Made by a program: the position numbers and the translations under genes | Source: Euphorbia lathyris | Lineage: Eukaryota; Streptophyta; Magnoliopsida; Malpighiales; Euphorbiaceae | Reading direction: 5' to 3' | DNA: 64,000 bases | Assembly (NCBI RefSeq): GCF_963576675.1 | Contig: NC_088919.1 | Span: 62,516,578 to 62,580,577, forward strand | Notes under the pieces: generated by a model | Databases searched by the model: none | Told to the model about the DNA's origin: nothing | What the model saw: only the letters and a program-made list of their open reading frames with translations | In this document: in pieces, positions 1-11,325 of the stretch | Layout of the letters: every line of letters starts with the position of its first letter | Position numbering within the stretch: the first letter of the stretch is position 1

Positions 1-2841
1 TGCGTGCTAGTTTCCAGCCAAAATACCAGACCTTGTGTGAAATTTCGGCATACCACAATTTTTGCCAGGCTCCCTGAACATGAAATCTCTCTCCTACTTC
101 CAACGTTGTAGCCAGTCGGTAAGCACTTTTCACTGTGTAATGTCTTGAAGAATGGAATTTCCATATTAACCGATCCTCACTACTCAAAGTACCAATAGGC
201 AGTTTATGAATTTCTGTAATATCTCTATGCTCGAAAATTTCCTCCAATAGCTCTTCATCCCAATCCCTGGAATTATGGATAAAAAAATCATCTACTTTCA
301 AATACTCCAACCCTTCCACCACAGGAGTTCGTATATAGCCATCCTCCTCATCACGCAACCATCTCTCACTCCACACATTTATTGATTGACTGTTTCTAAT
401 TTTCCATCTGATTCCTTCTTTAATGATTAGTTGAGAACTCCAGATACTTTGCCATATAAAACTTGGTGAATGCCCCAATGAGGCCCCCATAAAATCCTTT
501 ATTGGATAATATTTAGCTTTGAAAACTCTACTAACAAGCGAATATGGATTGGTAAATAACCGCCATCCCTGTTTTCCCAACATAGCAAGATTAAAGGCTG
601 TGAAATTTCGGAAACTCAGTCCTCCCAACAATTTTGGAGCACATAATTTGTCCCATGCCATCCAATTCAGTCCTCTCTCACCTGACTTTTTATTACCCCA
701 CCAAAACGAATTCAACATTCGCTGTAATTCCTCAGTCGTCGATATATGGAGCAGGAATACACTTATGAAATAGATTGGGATGGCTTGCCTTATTGCTCTA
801 ATAAGTGTAGCCTTACCAACTTTTGATATTCCTTTCCATCTCCAACGTTGTAGCCGTTGCCATAACCTGTCTCTGAAGTGTGCAAATATTGCTCGTTTCA
901 TTCTACCCACCAACGATGGAAGACCCAGATATCTTCATTTATTCAACGGACTAGTAATACCCAAAATGCTAGAAATTCCCATGGCTAGGTCATTTGCCAC
1001 ATTTCTACTGAACATGATTCCAGATTTTTGAAAATTTATAGCTTGCCCCGAAGCTAATTCATATGATCTGAGTAATTTTTTAAGACTCTAATCTCAGATA
1101 TGGTAGCCTGACAAAATAAGAATGCATCATCAGTAAAGAGCAAATGTGAAATTGCAAGTGCTCCTCGCTTAACTCGGCAACCATGCAGTAACCCCCTATT
1201 CTCAACTGCCACTAATAATGACGCCAACCCTTCAACACAAAGCAGAAACAAGTACAATGATAGCGGATCACCTTGACGAAGTCATCTTTTTGGGCAAACA
1301 GGACCAACCAATTGATTATTTATTCTAACCATATATTGCACAAAAGATACACAATGCATTATCAAATTAACCCATTTATCTGCAAAACCCAGAGGGCGAG
1401 CCTTGGCGCAACGGTAAAACGTTGTTATCGTGTGACCAAGAGGTCACGGGTTCGAGTCTTAGGAGCGGCCTCTTGCCAAATAAATTGGCAGGGGAAGGCT
1501 TGCCCCAGTACACCCTTGTGGTGGGACCCCTCCCCGGACCCTCGCTCAGCGGGAACGCGTAGTGCGACCGGGCCGCCCTTTTTTTTATCTGCAAAACCCA
1601 ACTTTAGCATCAATTCTCTTAGATAATTCCAATCCACCCTGTCATATGCTTTATTCATATCCACTTTTAGTGCCACATTACCTACTTTCTTAGCAACATT
1701 ATTGTTAATGCTATGAATAAGTTCAAATGAGATCAAAATGTTGTCATGAATAGACCTCCCTTTAATAAAAGCAGACTGATTTTTAGAGATAATCCCAGGC
1801 AAAATCATTTTCAATCTATTCGCTAAGACTTGGAGAAAATTCTGAGTATAACATTACACGGTGCTATTGGACGAAGTTCAGTCATAATAACAGGATTCTC
1901 ACACTTTGGAATGAGAGTAATGATAGTATTATTAAACTTAGAGGGGAACATACCTTGATCAAACCATGTTGACCCAGCAATGAAGATATCATCTCCAATT
2001 ATGTCCCATAATTTTTGATAAAATCCTGGATTAAATCCAGCAGGTCCTGGAGCCTTATCAGGAAGCATATCAAATAATGCTCTCTTGAATTCCTGTTTTG
2101 TAAGTGGTCGCAGTAATTGCTCATTGTCCCAATCAGTGATGCGTGGCTGTATTAAATCTACCACTTCACTCCATTCGCTATTACTGTTAGAGAAAACCGA
2201 TTCAAAATACTGTATTGCAATCTGTCCCATCCCATCTTTATCATCAATCCATTCTCCTGCATTGTTTCTGAGCTCTGTTAAACTATTATGCTTCCGCCTT
2301 CCATTGGCGAAAGAGTGGTAAAAACGAGTATTCAAATCTCCCTCCTGAAGCCATAAGACTTTTGCTCTCTGTTTCCAGTAGTCTTCATCTTGAACCATAA
2401 TTCTCACATACTCAGCTCGGGTCGACTCATACTCATCACTATTATTTGGACCTCCCACATCACGTAGTTGTATTAACTTCGCTTTTAATTGTTCAGTTTT
2501 CTGACGAAAATTGACATTACTACTTCTGCTCCATCTCATAAGCACTTCTGCCACATGCGTTAAACACAAACTCAGTACCATTTGCCTATCTGATCCCCAT
2601 GCCTCCTGAATCACATTCCAAATCTCCTCATCCCTTAGCCATCGTTGCTCGAATTTGAACTGTTTTTGCCTTGGAACAGCTAAGTCGGTTGACGTATGCA
2701 AAATTATTAGGGAGTGATCTGAAGTGGGAGCAATAGAATTAACACAAAAATTACTAGGAAAACGTCTCCCCCACGCTTCTGTACAGAGACTTCGATCTAG
2801 CTTCTCTTGAACTTCATTTGATTTACCTCTGTGTCATACTC
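1..2841 (-). pseudogene. LINE-1 ORF2 remnant: endonuclease C-terminus, reverse transcriptase, zinc-binding domain
   Basis: Reading on the minus strand from 2841 down to the window edge gives the 3' two thirds of an L1-type plant LINE ORF2. The end of the endonuclease lies near 2810-2700 (EKLDRSL, then APTSDH). The reverse transcriptase follows, with SAFIKGRSIHDN (about 1775), KAYDRVDW (about 1650), LRQGDPLS (about 1270) and the catalytic box as FTDD instead of FADD (1126-1137). From about 1050 to 1 the frames keep LINE-type maturase/zf-RVT words such as LGGLSFRNF and VKSAYRLA. The frame is broken by a SINE (1392-1583), a stop at 1282-1284 and later stops and indels. The element runs off the left edge, so its 3' end is not seen. 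It is a dead copy. Confidence 0.9.
1392..1583 (+). mobile_element. tRNA-derived SINE, Au-like
   Basis: This is a 192-bp insertion inside the LINE reverse transcriptase. It has an RNA polymerase III box A (TGGCGCAACGG, 1404-1414) and box B (GGTTCGAGTC, 1449-1458). The body ends in CGGGCCGCCC followed by a T run. A perfect 17-bp target-site duplication starting TTTATCTGCAAAA flanks it at 1375-1391 and 1584-1600. The body and the GGGCCGCCCTTTT tail match what I recall of the Au SINE family, which is widespread in angiosperms. The family name is from memory; the SINE structure is seen directly. It lies antisense to the LINE. Confidence 0.87.
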
Positions 2842-2846
2842 ATGTA

Positions 2847-4879
2847 TGTTGGAGTTTAGTGTCCTAAAGACAATTGTTTTAGGATATAAATATTAATGAA
2901 TAAATTGTTTATTTAGTCATTTGTTTAATCAGATATATAGCATTAAAATGTAACTATATATAAAGGCACAAATCTTTCATAAAGAAAGTAATCCTAAGTT
3001 TATTTAAGTAGTTATAAAGTGTTCATACAAGCATGAAGTGAGACTATACTTTATAATAGACCAATAGACTTAAAATCAACCCAAGTCAAGTAATATGTTA
3101 TAGGGATTGGCATATTACTGTTGAGACTTGCATGTAACAGTGTTTTCTATCGAGACAGAAAGCTGATCTCACAAGCTTTAGATATTTAGATATCTAGACA
3201 GTTACATGGATCCGGTGAAGGAGTTCATTAGGATTGGGACCCGACTTGAGATAACAGCATGGATTAATTTATCTAAAAGTGTCAACTGTTCATCTCATTG
3301 GTATTAGTAGGTATAACTAATCCTCAGACTCAAACATTCGTTAATTAGTGATTCTGGATTATGGAGTCTGATACTTTGATTCTGTGCGAGCACGATCCAA
3401 CAGGTGAGAGCCTGGGGTGTGTGAGAGCAGGGTTGGGTATCACACAAAGTAATTGTAGAATAGTTAATGTCAGATTGAGCATTCGTCACTCCCGATAAGT
3501 GGAAGATATATCCAAATGGCCGCTTGTGGTGAATTGACTGAAATCCTTGCAAGGTGATAGAGTTAAGAGTAGAAATGAACATTTCACTTAACTTATCTTT
3601 CAGAGTGAATTCAACCTGTACAAGTAAAACCGGACTCTTCATTGTATGTAACCTTGACACGTTCCATGGTTATAAGGAATTGACCGACATGATATAATTG
3701 ATGAAGGATCATATTATACTGTACCTAATACAGAAAGGTTAACGTCAGTTATCAACCTGACTTCTTAATTGCTCTGGGGGAATATCATAGGTTCTGCTAG
3801 TAACAGCTCGCGACGGTATTCCGTTATATATATGTTGGAATTAATCGTGATGAATAATTTCAAAGGATATATACGGCTAGTGGCAATAAAGAACCTAATA
3901 GGTCGCATATGGGACTTGAAATCGGATGACGAAAATGTAATTAGTGAGACACTATATATATGGGCTGAAATTTGTATATTAATTAGGGATAAATTAATTT
4001 GATTAATAATTATAATTTGATTATGGTTATGAATTAAATTAAAGGATTATCTGATAATATTAATTAGAAGTTTTTATGTGATTGAAACTCTAATTAATTA
4101 TCCCTAACATTAATTAATTATTAATTTGATTAATAATAATTATCTAGATATAATTAGTTATTATTTAGATAATAGTAAAGTGTTTATTTAATTATATAAT
4201 TAGTAATCATATTCCGACTAAGATTCTAATTAATTAATTACCTAACACAACTAGGATTAGGGTTTTGAGAAGTCTATAAATAGACTCCCTAGCCTACATA
4301 TTTCGTCTAACACAATAAGGAGGCAAGAGGAACCGTTCCGAAACCGTCTCGGCTAATTACAATCTTTCTTACTCTCTCTTTGATCTCATATCGATTTCTG
4401 TTAGAGGCAATCATTGCGATTGCTATTATTAAGGTTGATTACTGATTAGTTATTCTTTTCTGTGTTGTTTGTTTTGTTGTTCTCATGAAAGAAGAAAAGA
4501 CAAACAAAAGGAGAAATTCGTTTTGCTCCTCCTACATCAGGTCAGTTCATATTTTCGCGGATTCCTGGAGATTGAACCGTCGGATCGTCACGATTTTTGG
4601 ACAGGAGCTTCTAGACATATTCTTCCTTGTTTTCACCGTTGGGATTTTCATTCGGAGGTCTGGAAGGTCTGTTCGGGTAGGGGGAAGATTCATTGACAGA
4701 TTCTATTATTTTGAAGTTGTGGGCACTTCGTTTGCAACGGTAGATAGATCGTCATAAAGGTATTTCGTTCTATCCCTCTTTATATGAAATAACAATTAAC
4801 AGATCTTGAAAAAGGGAAATAGATAAAATAGATAAAATTTTATAATTCCGCTGCGCCTAGGCTTGTCTATTTTCCTTCA
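2847..4879 (+). mobile_element. Solo LTR (2033 bp) inside LINE-1 endonuclease
   Basis: The insertion starts TGTTGGAGTTTAG and ends TTTTCCTTCA, so it has TG...CA ends. The 5-bp target-site duplication ATGTA flanks it at 2842-2846 and 4880-4884. No gag, pol, primer-binding site or second LTR is present, so it is best read as a solo LTR left by recombination between two LTRs. A TATAAATA box at 4275-4282 fits a promoter on the + strand. The superfamily cannot be decided, although the TGTTGGAG start resembles Copia LTRs. Ignoring the insert and one TSD copy makes the endonuclease frame continuous except for two nonsense codons. Confidence 0.85.
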
Positions 4880-5241
4880 ATGTATACGGATAACCTTGTA
4901 ACGGAATATTAGTAAGGCCACAATCAGTCAGAGTATCTCTAAATCTTTTGTAACACCACTCTGTATGCTCATTTATCCTTTTTTTTTTATCACTGTGAAC
5001 AAGTAGATCATTAAAATCTCCCAAAATAGACCATGGAAGAGAAGAGGTGGCAGCAAGGCTCCTTAGTAAATCCCAAGAAGTCCTTCGTCTAGCTCTCTCC
5101 GGGTACCCATAAAAACCAGTAAGGCGCCAGTCTCCCTCCCTAGGGTCATTTACAGTCAAATCAATTTGATGAGCTCACACAGAAGGGGAACTGCCCTAGT
5201 GTTGCCCAGACCTTGGCAGTTCCAACTAAATATTTTCATTG
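4880..5241 (-). pseudogene. LINE-1 endonuclease N-terminal remnant
   Basis: On the minus strand, 5241-5172 encodes FSWNCQGLGNTRA, the usual start of a LINE apurinic-like endonuclease. From 5159 to 4880 another frame encodes GFYGYPE and LGDFNDLL, the middle of the same domain. The segment normally lying between these blocks (the LETK/SET-type motif) is missing, so there is an internal deletion and frameshift near 5160-5172. Downstream the domain was split by the solo LTR. Nicking activity is not expected. Confidence 0.82.
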
Positions 5242-6406
5242 CTCTGGGCAGACCATTTGGCTTGCCTTTCCTGTTTGCTGTTTAGCTTTTTTTGTACTTT
5301 CAGGTTTCTCTGTTCTTGCTCACAAGCTTTATTATCATTATCCTTTTCCTGATTTGGGGATAGATCATCAACTTCCATGGTTTGAATAGTTACCTCTTGT
5401 ATAGTCTCAATTGCTTTTGGTTGAAATGCCACAAGTTCTCCCCTTCGTCTTTTCCTTTCCTCTCCTACTTCTAATCCAGTTTCTGATTGCAAGAGATTAA
5501 CTGGAGAGACTTCCATACCCTCCTGATCATAAAAACTTACACCCAAGTTCTTTGATAGATGCCGGAGATTATGTCTAGGAGTTGGTTCCTTCAACTGTCC
5601 CGCTGTACTACTACCAGCATCTCTATTTGAGCCATATACCATATTTCCTTCTTCCTTCAGCCATCTTTCTCCTCCCATAACACTAACACGGCGAAAGGGA
5701 TCCTTCATGGAAGCATTCCAAGCCCTCACTAAGTCCTCCTCCTTACTACAAAAAAAGATCTCACAATGTCTATCCAAATGGCCAATTAGACCACATATAA
5801 AACATATAGTTGACAATTTTTCATATTTAAAGACACAGTTCAACCAATCACCTCCTTCCCTTCTTACCTTTTTCCATTTTGTAATGGTTGTCTGATATCC
5901 ACGCTAACTCGCACACGGAGATAGCTTTGCTCATTTATCCATTTTTCTTTTGAGTCCATAGATACATAAGACCCAATGAAATTTCCCAATGCCCTTGCCA
6001 CTGTCTCAGTAAACAAATTCTGTGTAAGACTATGAATCTGTATCCAGAAGTTTGTATGTGTCAATTGAGTCGCAGATGGATCTTTCCCCTCTTTCAGAGT
6101 ATACAAAATTAACAGTTGATTATCAAAAGTCCGAGGACCATTTTCATTAACCCATTTCAGATCATATGGATGATAAAACCTAAACAAAATCAAATTTCCC
6201 CCAATCCAAGAAATCGTTAAACCCTTTCTCGATCTCCATATACTAGCCATTCGATGTTTGAAAATTTCAAAATTAAAGTTTTTGTTCGTCACAAGTGATC
6301 CAACCAAGCACCACTTATAATCTGTTTTTTCTCCTCCGGTGTCTGTTGCCTCGAACTCGAACCCATCATCAACAATCTTCAATTGTTGGAACTGATCTTC
6401 CATCAC
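5226..6406 (-). pseudogene. LINE-1 ORF1 (DUF4283-type RNA-binding protein, zinc knuckle)
   Basis: ORF1 of the same LINE starts at the ATG at 6406. The first 180 residues carry the DUF4283-like block (KWCLVGSLVTNK, then LILFRFYHP and GPRTFDNQLLIL). A frameshift near 5865 moves the reading to the frame of 5843-5226. That frame has a CX2CX4HX4C zinc knuckle (CFICGLIGHLDRHC) and an acidic/basic low-complexity tail. Such proteins bind the element's own RNA. The 3' end overlaps the endonuclease start by a few bases. The frameshift makes it a pseudogene. Confidence 0.85.
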
Positions 6407-7250
6407 TTTTTAGTAAAATAAAATTTCAGAAAACTTCAATTCAATTCTGGATCAAACTCTAGTATAGAACCAAGATCCTAAAATTTCTTATGTTTTCACA
6501 ACCATGATCAGACAACTCATGTATCATACATACCAACTCAAATTAATGAATATGAAAATTATGTTCTATACAATTACTACTATTTATTCAATAAATTCAA
6601 TTGATTTTTGTTTGCACAAAACGACCACACAGCATAACCAACAGCACACCAGCGAAAAAACACGACCGGACAACAGCGGCTACCCAAACTCGACACTAGA
6701 CAACCCACGACCAAATAAACACCAGACAACCACTCTCAATAGACGGCGACGAACGACGACACTGGATAGAGAAAACCTTGATCTGACAACAGCGGCTAAC
6801 CAACTCGACACCAGACAAATCCATGACCAAACAGACACCAGAACCACTCTCAATACACAAAACACAGGCGACGATGGACTGACGGCAGTGAACGATGGCG
6901 ACGAATGACGGCAATAGAAACGCCCAAAACGACCGATCGGACACTAAACCAACAAAACCCACACTCTCAATAGGAGTAGACGGCGACGATACACACTCTC
7001 ATTTGGAGTAGGCTCTCAACATGAGCATTTTAGGCGGCAGCGGGAACCCTAGCGGCGGCAACCCTAGCACTCTCCTGTTCTCCTTCTCTCAAACCCTAGC
7101 AGAGCAATATTTTTCTTTTTCGACATATTTATTTATTAATTATTCTCTTACAAAATTTTATTTTCTTTCAGAAAAGAAGGGGAAATCAAGAGATTCTGTA
7201 ATTTGGGAAGGAACTGTCGAAAGAGAACAAAGGGAAGGGGCGTAAGATTC
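6407..7250 (-). other. LINE-1 5' UTR region with two imperfect 118-bp repeats
   Basis: This lies immediately upstream of the LINE ORF1 start and has no credible coding sequence. Two imperfect copies of a roughly 118-bp unit begin at 6671 and 6789 (both start ACAACAGCGGCTA). Shorter echoes of CACTCTCAATAG and GGCGACGA follow to about 7010. Near 7040-7105 are GC-rich stretches with AACCCTAG motifs, typical of plant LINE 5' UTRs or 5' leaders. The assignment as a LINE promoter/5' UTR is an inference from position. The true 5' end is near 7250, where the subtilase promoter duplication begins. Confidence 0.5.
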
Positions 7251-7408
7251 ATTCGGAATCTTATGCTAAATCATCAAATATTTAAGAATTCAAATATATA
7301 TCTAAAAAAACTAAAAAATCTATCAATATCTTCTAAATCATCTAATATTTAAGAATTCAAATATATCTTAAAAAACAATCTGCCTATATCTTCTTAATTC
7401 AAATTAAG

Positions 7409-7413
7409 AAATC

Positions 7414-7456
<43 letters not shown>
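7409..7456. repeat. (ATT)n microsatellite
   Basis: About 15 ATT units in the upstream copy of the duplication. The matching place in the downstream copy (about 10163-10182) has only about 6 units, so the tract has changed length since the duplication. Confidence 0.95.
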
Positions 7457-7867
7457 TGAACAAAAATCTATTTTCATTTGAGAAACTTAGGTTTTAGTAA
7501 GGAACAAACTACATTACAAAATTTAATATATATTTCATTATTTAATTTTTTTTTTTGTGAGTTTGTATTCTCCGAACACAAGTACCATATACTATTCTTG
7601 AATCTCGAACGTAACATGTGATTGTTTTTTGTGGAGTATGTTATAACACCTTTGTTTGCATCCTACGCTACTTTTTTTTAAAGATGATCCTACGCTACTT
7701 ATTCTATACACCTATGATGAATTTTATTAAGCTCGTTACAAACTCGATAAAAATTCGGCTCGGTCAAAGCTCGGTCAGATTCGGTCGAAACTTTTCAAAA
7801 CTCGGTTTGAGAGGGTTCGGCTCAAAATATTAACGAGTCAATATCAAACCTACCTAGATTCGGCTTG

Positions 7868-8100
7868 TTTACCCCATGGGCACTAACATTTCCAAGAGAT
7901 GTCTTGATCGAAGTAAAACTTGTTGTTGGTGTACGGATGATGAAAAGACTCTTCACGTATTCTTTTGATGTCCCATAGTTCGAAGTACCTGATTAGCCTC
8001 CTCAATCATGTTTTGGTCCACTAAATCTCATTTTCCTACTATATTGAAAACTTGGAAGTTAGAAACGATCTTATCTTCAACCAGAAATCTCGGACCACGA
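7868..8100 (+). pseudogene. LINE zinc-binding (zf-RVT) fragment, copy 1
   Basis: One frame reads MGTNISKRCLDRSK, then CCWCTDDEKTLHVFF, a stop and CP. This fits the zf-RVT domain that follows the reverse transcriptase in plant LINEs (spaced cysteines, then HVFF.CP). Stops interrupt it and nothing else of a LINE is recognisable around it. The identical fragment lies at 10592-10824 in the second repeat copy, so it was present before the duplication. Confidence 0.55.
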
Positions 8101-8123
8101 TGTAAATTGTTTCTCAAGCCAAC

Positions 8124-8606
8124 ATTCAGTTAGCTTTCTAAACTTGCATAAAACATAATCAATTAATCATTTGGTTGTAAAAAAATAAGCTGCGTGTGGA
8201 AGATGTTATTACATATAATTCACAGAATATATATAAAAAGAACGATACACCCCAAACCTTAGTCGTTTTACTTAAAACTTATTTTCTCTAATATTAGAAC
8301 CATATACCCCAACGACCTTAGTATTTTTACTTAAAACTTATTTTCTCTAATTTTAGAACTATATACCCCAATCTTAGCCGTTTTACTTTTTTTAAGACGC
8401 GTGCAATACATCTTTCGCATTTAACTTTTTTTTTTTTTTTTTGCAATTGAGTGATTAATTGGTTACATTTTATGCAAGTTTAGGGAGCTAACTGGACATT
8501 TTATATAAGTTGAGTGGGCTATCGAGACACTTTGAAAGTTCAGAGGGCCAATCAAGTTTTTTGGATAAGTTTAGGAGGCAAATGTTGTTTAAGCCGAAAA
8601 AATAAA
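8124..8606. mobile_element. Degenerate MITE, same family as 24135-24624 (copy 1)
   Basis: The right part (TTACATTTTATGCAAGTTTAGGG, then GGGCCAATCAAG, then GGCAAATGTTGTTTAAGCC) is clearly the same family as the right arm of the MITE at 24135-24624. The left arm begins abruptly at ACATTCAGTTAGC, so the outer part of that arm is lost. A short internal triplication (ACTTAAAACTTATTTTCTCTAAT) lies between the arms. It is duplicated with the promoter segment at about 10848-11325. Confidence 0.6.
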
Positions 8607-9835
8607 AACAATTGTAATGTGTACATTTCATGTGTAAAAAATTGTGTCACGTGTCGAGAATTAACAAATCAGTTAATTTTTCATTCAAAATAGATTAAAT
8701 GTTACCTATGGGACTGCTTAAGGCGGCAATTATTACGAAATGATACCACAAGGTGCAAATGACAAAATTTTGGATACCACGAGGGGAAAATAAGCTTTTA
8801 TGCCAATTTTTAAAGTGTTTAAAATATTTATTATATTACTAATATATTAGAAATAACCAACAAAAAAAAATATTAAAATGCTTCCGTTTATCAACAAACT
8901 TGTTTGGAAGGTCCAATTAACCAATATTTTCAAATTTTCGGTAATATATAGCTAAAACTAATCTTGTTTAGAAATGTTAGGGTTAAATTCATAATTTCAT
9001 ATGTTAGGGCTTGAAGGATTTTGCTAACCAAATAATCAAATGGACTTCAAATACGAGTTTGAGGCTTATCTTTTTGAAGTTTTGGTTAATTTTGAGTAAG
9101 CAGCGGAAGAATCTTTTTAGAACCGCGAACTTGTATCACTAGTCACTTTTTTCCCACACTAAAATTATTTAAGAGTTAAAAATAATTGTTGTCTTAGATT
9201 TAACTTAACCCTCTATCTTTAGGTTAGACTTCTTATCCGATTGAGATAGTTAACATCTAGCTGAACACTTATTCTAATTTCTGATTAAGATTAATATTCC
9301 CAATTAATTAATTAGTTAGAATTAACTCAACTAAAATTTCTATTTATTTAATTTTTTAATTAAATAAGTATCTGCATCCAATTATGATTTTACCCAAATC
9401 CGACTTTTAATCCGGAGGAAATTCCTACAAAGCTAAATCAATAATATCAGCATTAAATTTGACTCTTTTTTTTCCATAAAACTATATTTCTGCTAAGAAA
9501 AACGTATACAATATTTTTTTTCACATAATCATCTTACACAATCAAATTAAATAAATACTTGCAAAAAAAAATCAACATTAATTAAATTATTAAACTATAA
9601 GAAAATAAACAAATTATCAAATATAATCGGTTGCTTAATAAAACTAAAAAATCTATCAATATCTTGTAAATCACCGAATATTTAAGAATCCAAATACATA
9701 TCTAAAAAAACTGAAAAATATATCATTATCTCCCAAGTCATTCGAATATATATCTAAAAATATTTAAAAAATCTACTATATCTTCTTAATTCAAAATTAA
9801 AATCTATTTTTATTTTTTATATTATTAAATTTCAC
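8607..9835. other. AT-rich upstream region of duplication copy 1, no gene seen
   Basis: No coding sequence, RNA gene or clear element ends are visible. It corresponds to 11326-12556 of the second copy and so belongs to the upstream region of the subtilase gene. Long T/A runs and ATTAATTAATTAG-type motifs are present. Confidence 0.6.
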
Positions 9836-9896
9836 TATATAAACCATGATTAGGGTGTTTTAATCTTGTTTAGAGTATTGATAATCAATTTTCAAC

Positions 9897-10031
9897 ATGG
9901 CAGCGGCCATTATAGCTTTCCTCTGTCTATTTTTTTTCCTTTTTCTTGTGTGTTTCTTCGTATTATTCTCGCATTTATGGCTACACTTCGGATTTATTAT
10001 GACTAATTCATTAGGAATCTTATGTTAAATC
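9897..10031 (+). pseudogene. Truncated, frameshifted copy of subtilase exon 1
   Basis: The ATG at 9897 matches the subtilase start at 12618 (both MAAAI.AFLC). An indel in the T-rich signal-peptide part shifts the frame, and the duplication ends before the exon 1 splice donor. The frame then runs through the junction to a TAA near 10029, so at most a 44-residue hydrophobic peptide would be made. The TATA box 54 bases upstream of the coding start is intact. This is a stump left by the duplication, not a working gene. Confidence 0.85.
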
Positions 10032-10591
10032 AACAAATATTTAAGAATTAAAAAAAAAACTAAAAAATCTATCAATATCTTCTAAATCATCTAATATTTA
10101 AGAATTCAAATATATCTTAAAAAACAATCTACCTATATCTTCTTAATTCAAATTAAGAAATCTATTATTATTATTATTATTTGAAAAAAAATCTATTTTT
10201 ATTTGAGAAAATTAGGTTTTAATAAGGAACAAACTACATTACAAAATTTAATATATATTTCATTGTTTAATTTTTTTTTTGTGAGTTTGTATTCTCCGAA
10301 CACAAGTACCATATACTATTCTTGAATCTCGAACATAACATGTGATTGTTTTTTGTGGAGTATGTTATAACACCTTTGTTTGCATCCTACGCTACTTTTT
10401 TTTAAAGATGATCCTACGCTACTTATTCTATACACCTATGATGAATTTTATTAAGCTCGTTACAAACTCGATAAAAATTCGGCTCGGTCAAAGCTCGGTC
10501 AGATTCGGTCGAAACTTGTCAAAACTCGGTTCGAGAGGGTTCGGCTCAAAATATTAACGAGTCAATATCAAACCTACCTAGATTCGGCTTG

Positions 10592-10824
10592 TTTACCCCA
10601 TGGGCACTAACATTTCCAAGAGATGTCTTGATCGAAGTAAAACTTGTTGTTGGTGTACGGATGATGAAAAGACTCTTCACGTATTCTTTTGATGTCCCAT
10701 GGTTCGAAGTACCTGATTAGCCTCCTCAATCATGTTTTGGTCCACTAAATCTCATTTTCCTACTATATTAAAAACTTGGAAGTTAGAAACGATCTTATCT
10801 TCAACCAGAAATCTCGGACCACGA
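10592..10824 (+). pseudogene. LINE zinc-binding (zf-RVT) fragment, copy 2
   Basis: Second copy of the fragment at 7868-8100, with the same CCWC and HVFF.CP words and the same stops. Its presence in both copies shows the fragment predates the duplication. Confidence 0.55.
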
Positions 10825-10847
10825 CGTAAATTGTTTCTCAAGCCAAC

Positions 10848-11325
10848 ATTCAGTTAGCTTTCTAAACTTGTATAAAACATAATCAATTAATCATTTGGTT
10901 GTAAAAAAATAAGCTGCGTGTGGAAGATATTATTACATATAATTCACAGAATATATATAAAAAGAACGATACACCCCAAACCTTAGTCATTTTACTTAAA
11001 ACTTATTTTCTCTAATATTAGAACCATATACCCCAACGACCTTAGTCGTTTTACTTAAAACTTATTTTCTCTAATTTTAGAACTATATACCCCAATCTTA
11101 GTCGTTTTACTTTTTTTAAGACGCATGCAACACATCTTCCGCATTTAACTTACTTTTTTTTTTTTTTGCAATTGAGTGATTAATTAGTTACATTTTATGC
11201 AAGTTTAGAGAGGTAACTGGACATTTTATATAAGTTGAGCGGGCTATCGAGATAATTTGAAGGTTCAGAGGGTCAATCAAGTTTTTTGGATAAGTTTAGG
11301 GGGCAAATGATGTTTAAGCCGAAAA
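10848..11325. mobile_element. Degenerate MITE (copy 2)
   Basis: Duplicate of the element at 8124-8606, with the same truncated left arm and intact-looking right arm ending in GGCAAATGATGTTTAAGCC. Confidence 0.58.

Larger units (their letters stand above)
7252..9986 (+). repeat. Upstream copy of the 2.7-kb promoter/exon-1 duplication
   Basis: From CATTCGGAATCTTATG to GGCTACAC this segment is repeated almost base for base at 10009-12706, with an offset of about 2.72 kb. It holds the subtilase upstream region, TATA box (TATATAAA, 9836-9843), leader and most of exon 1. The copies differ by scattered substitutions, short indels, and the length of an ATT microsatellite (about 15 units here, fewer in the other copy). 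The 22 bases between the copies are 9987-10008. It looks like a tandem duplication by unequal exchange, not a transposon, because no terminal repeats or element ends are seen. Confidence 0.9.

Noticed and set aside
1398..1470. Possible tRNA gene
   Set aside because: Box A and B are present, but no tRNA cloverleaf is completed, and TSDs plus the 3' body show a SINE.
6504..6908. 134-residue open frame upstream of LINE-1 ORF1
   Set aside because: Thr/Asn/Gln-rich translation of the repeat units on the strand opposite to the LINE; no domain.
7618..7833. 71-residue open frame repeated almost identically at 10342-10557
   Set aside because: The similarity comes from the 2.7-kb DNA duplication. Substitutions are not biased to silent sites and the peptide has no recognisable features.
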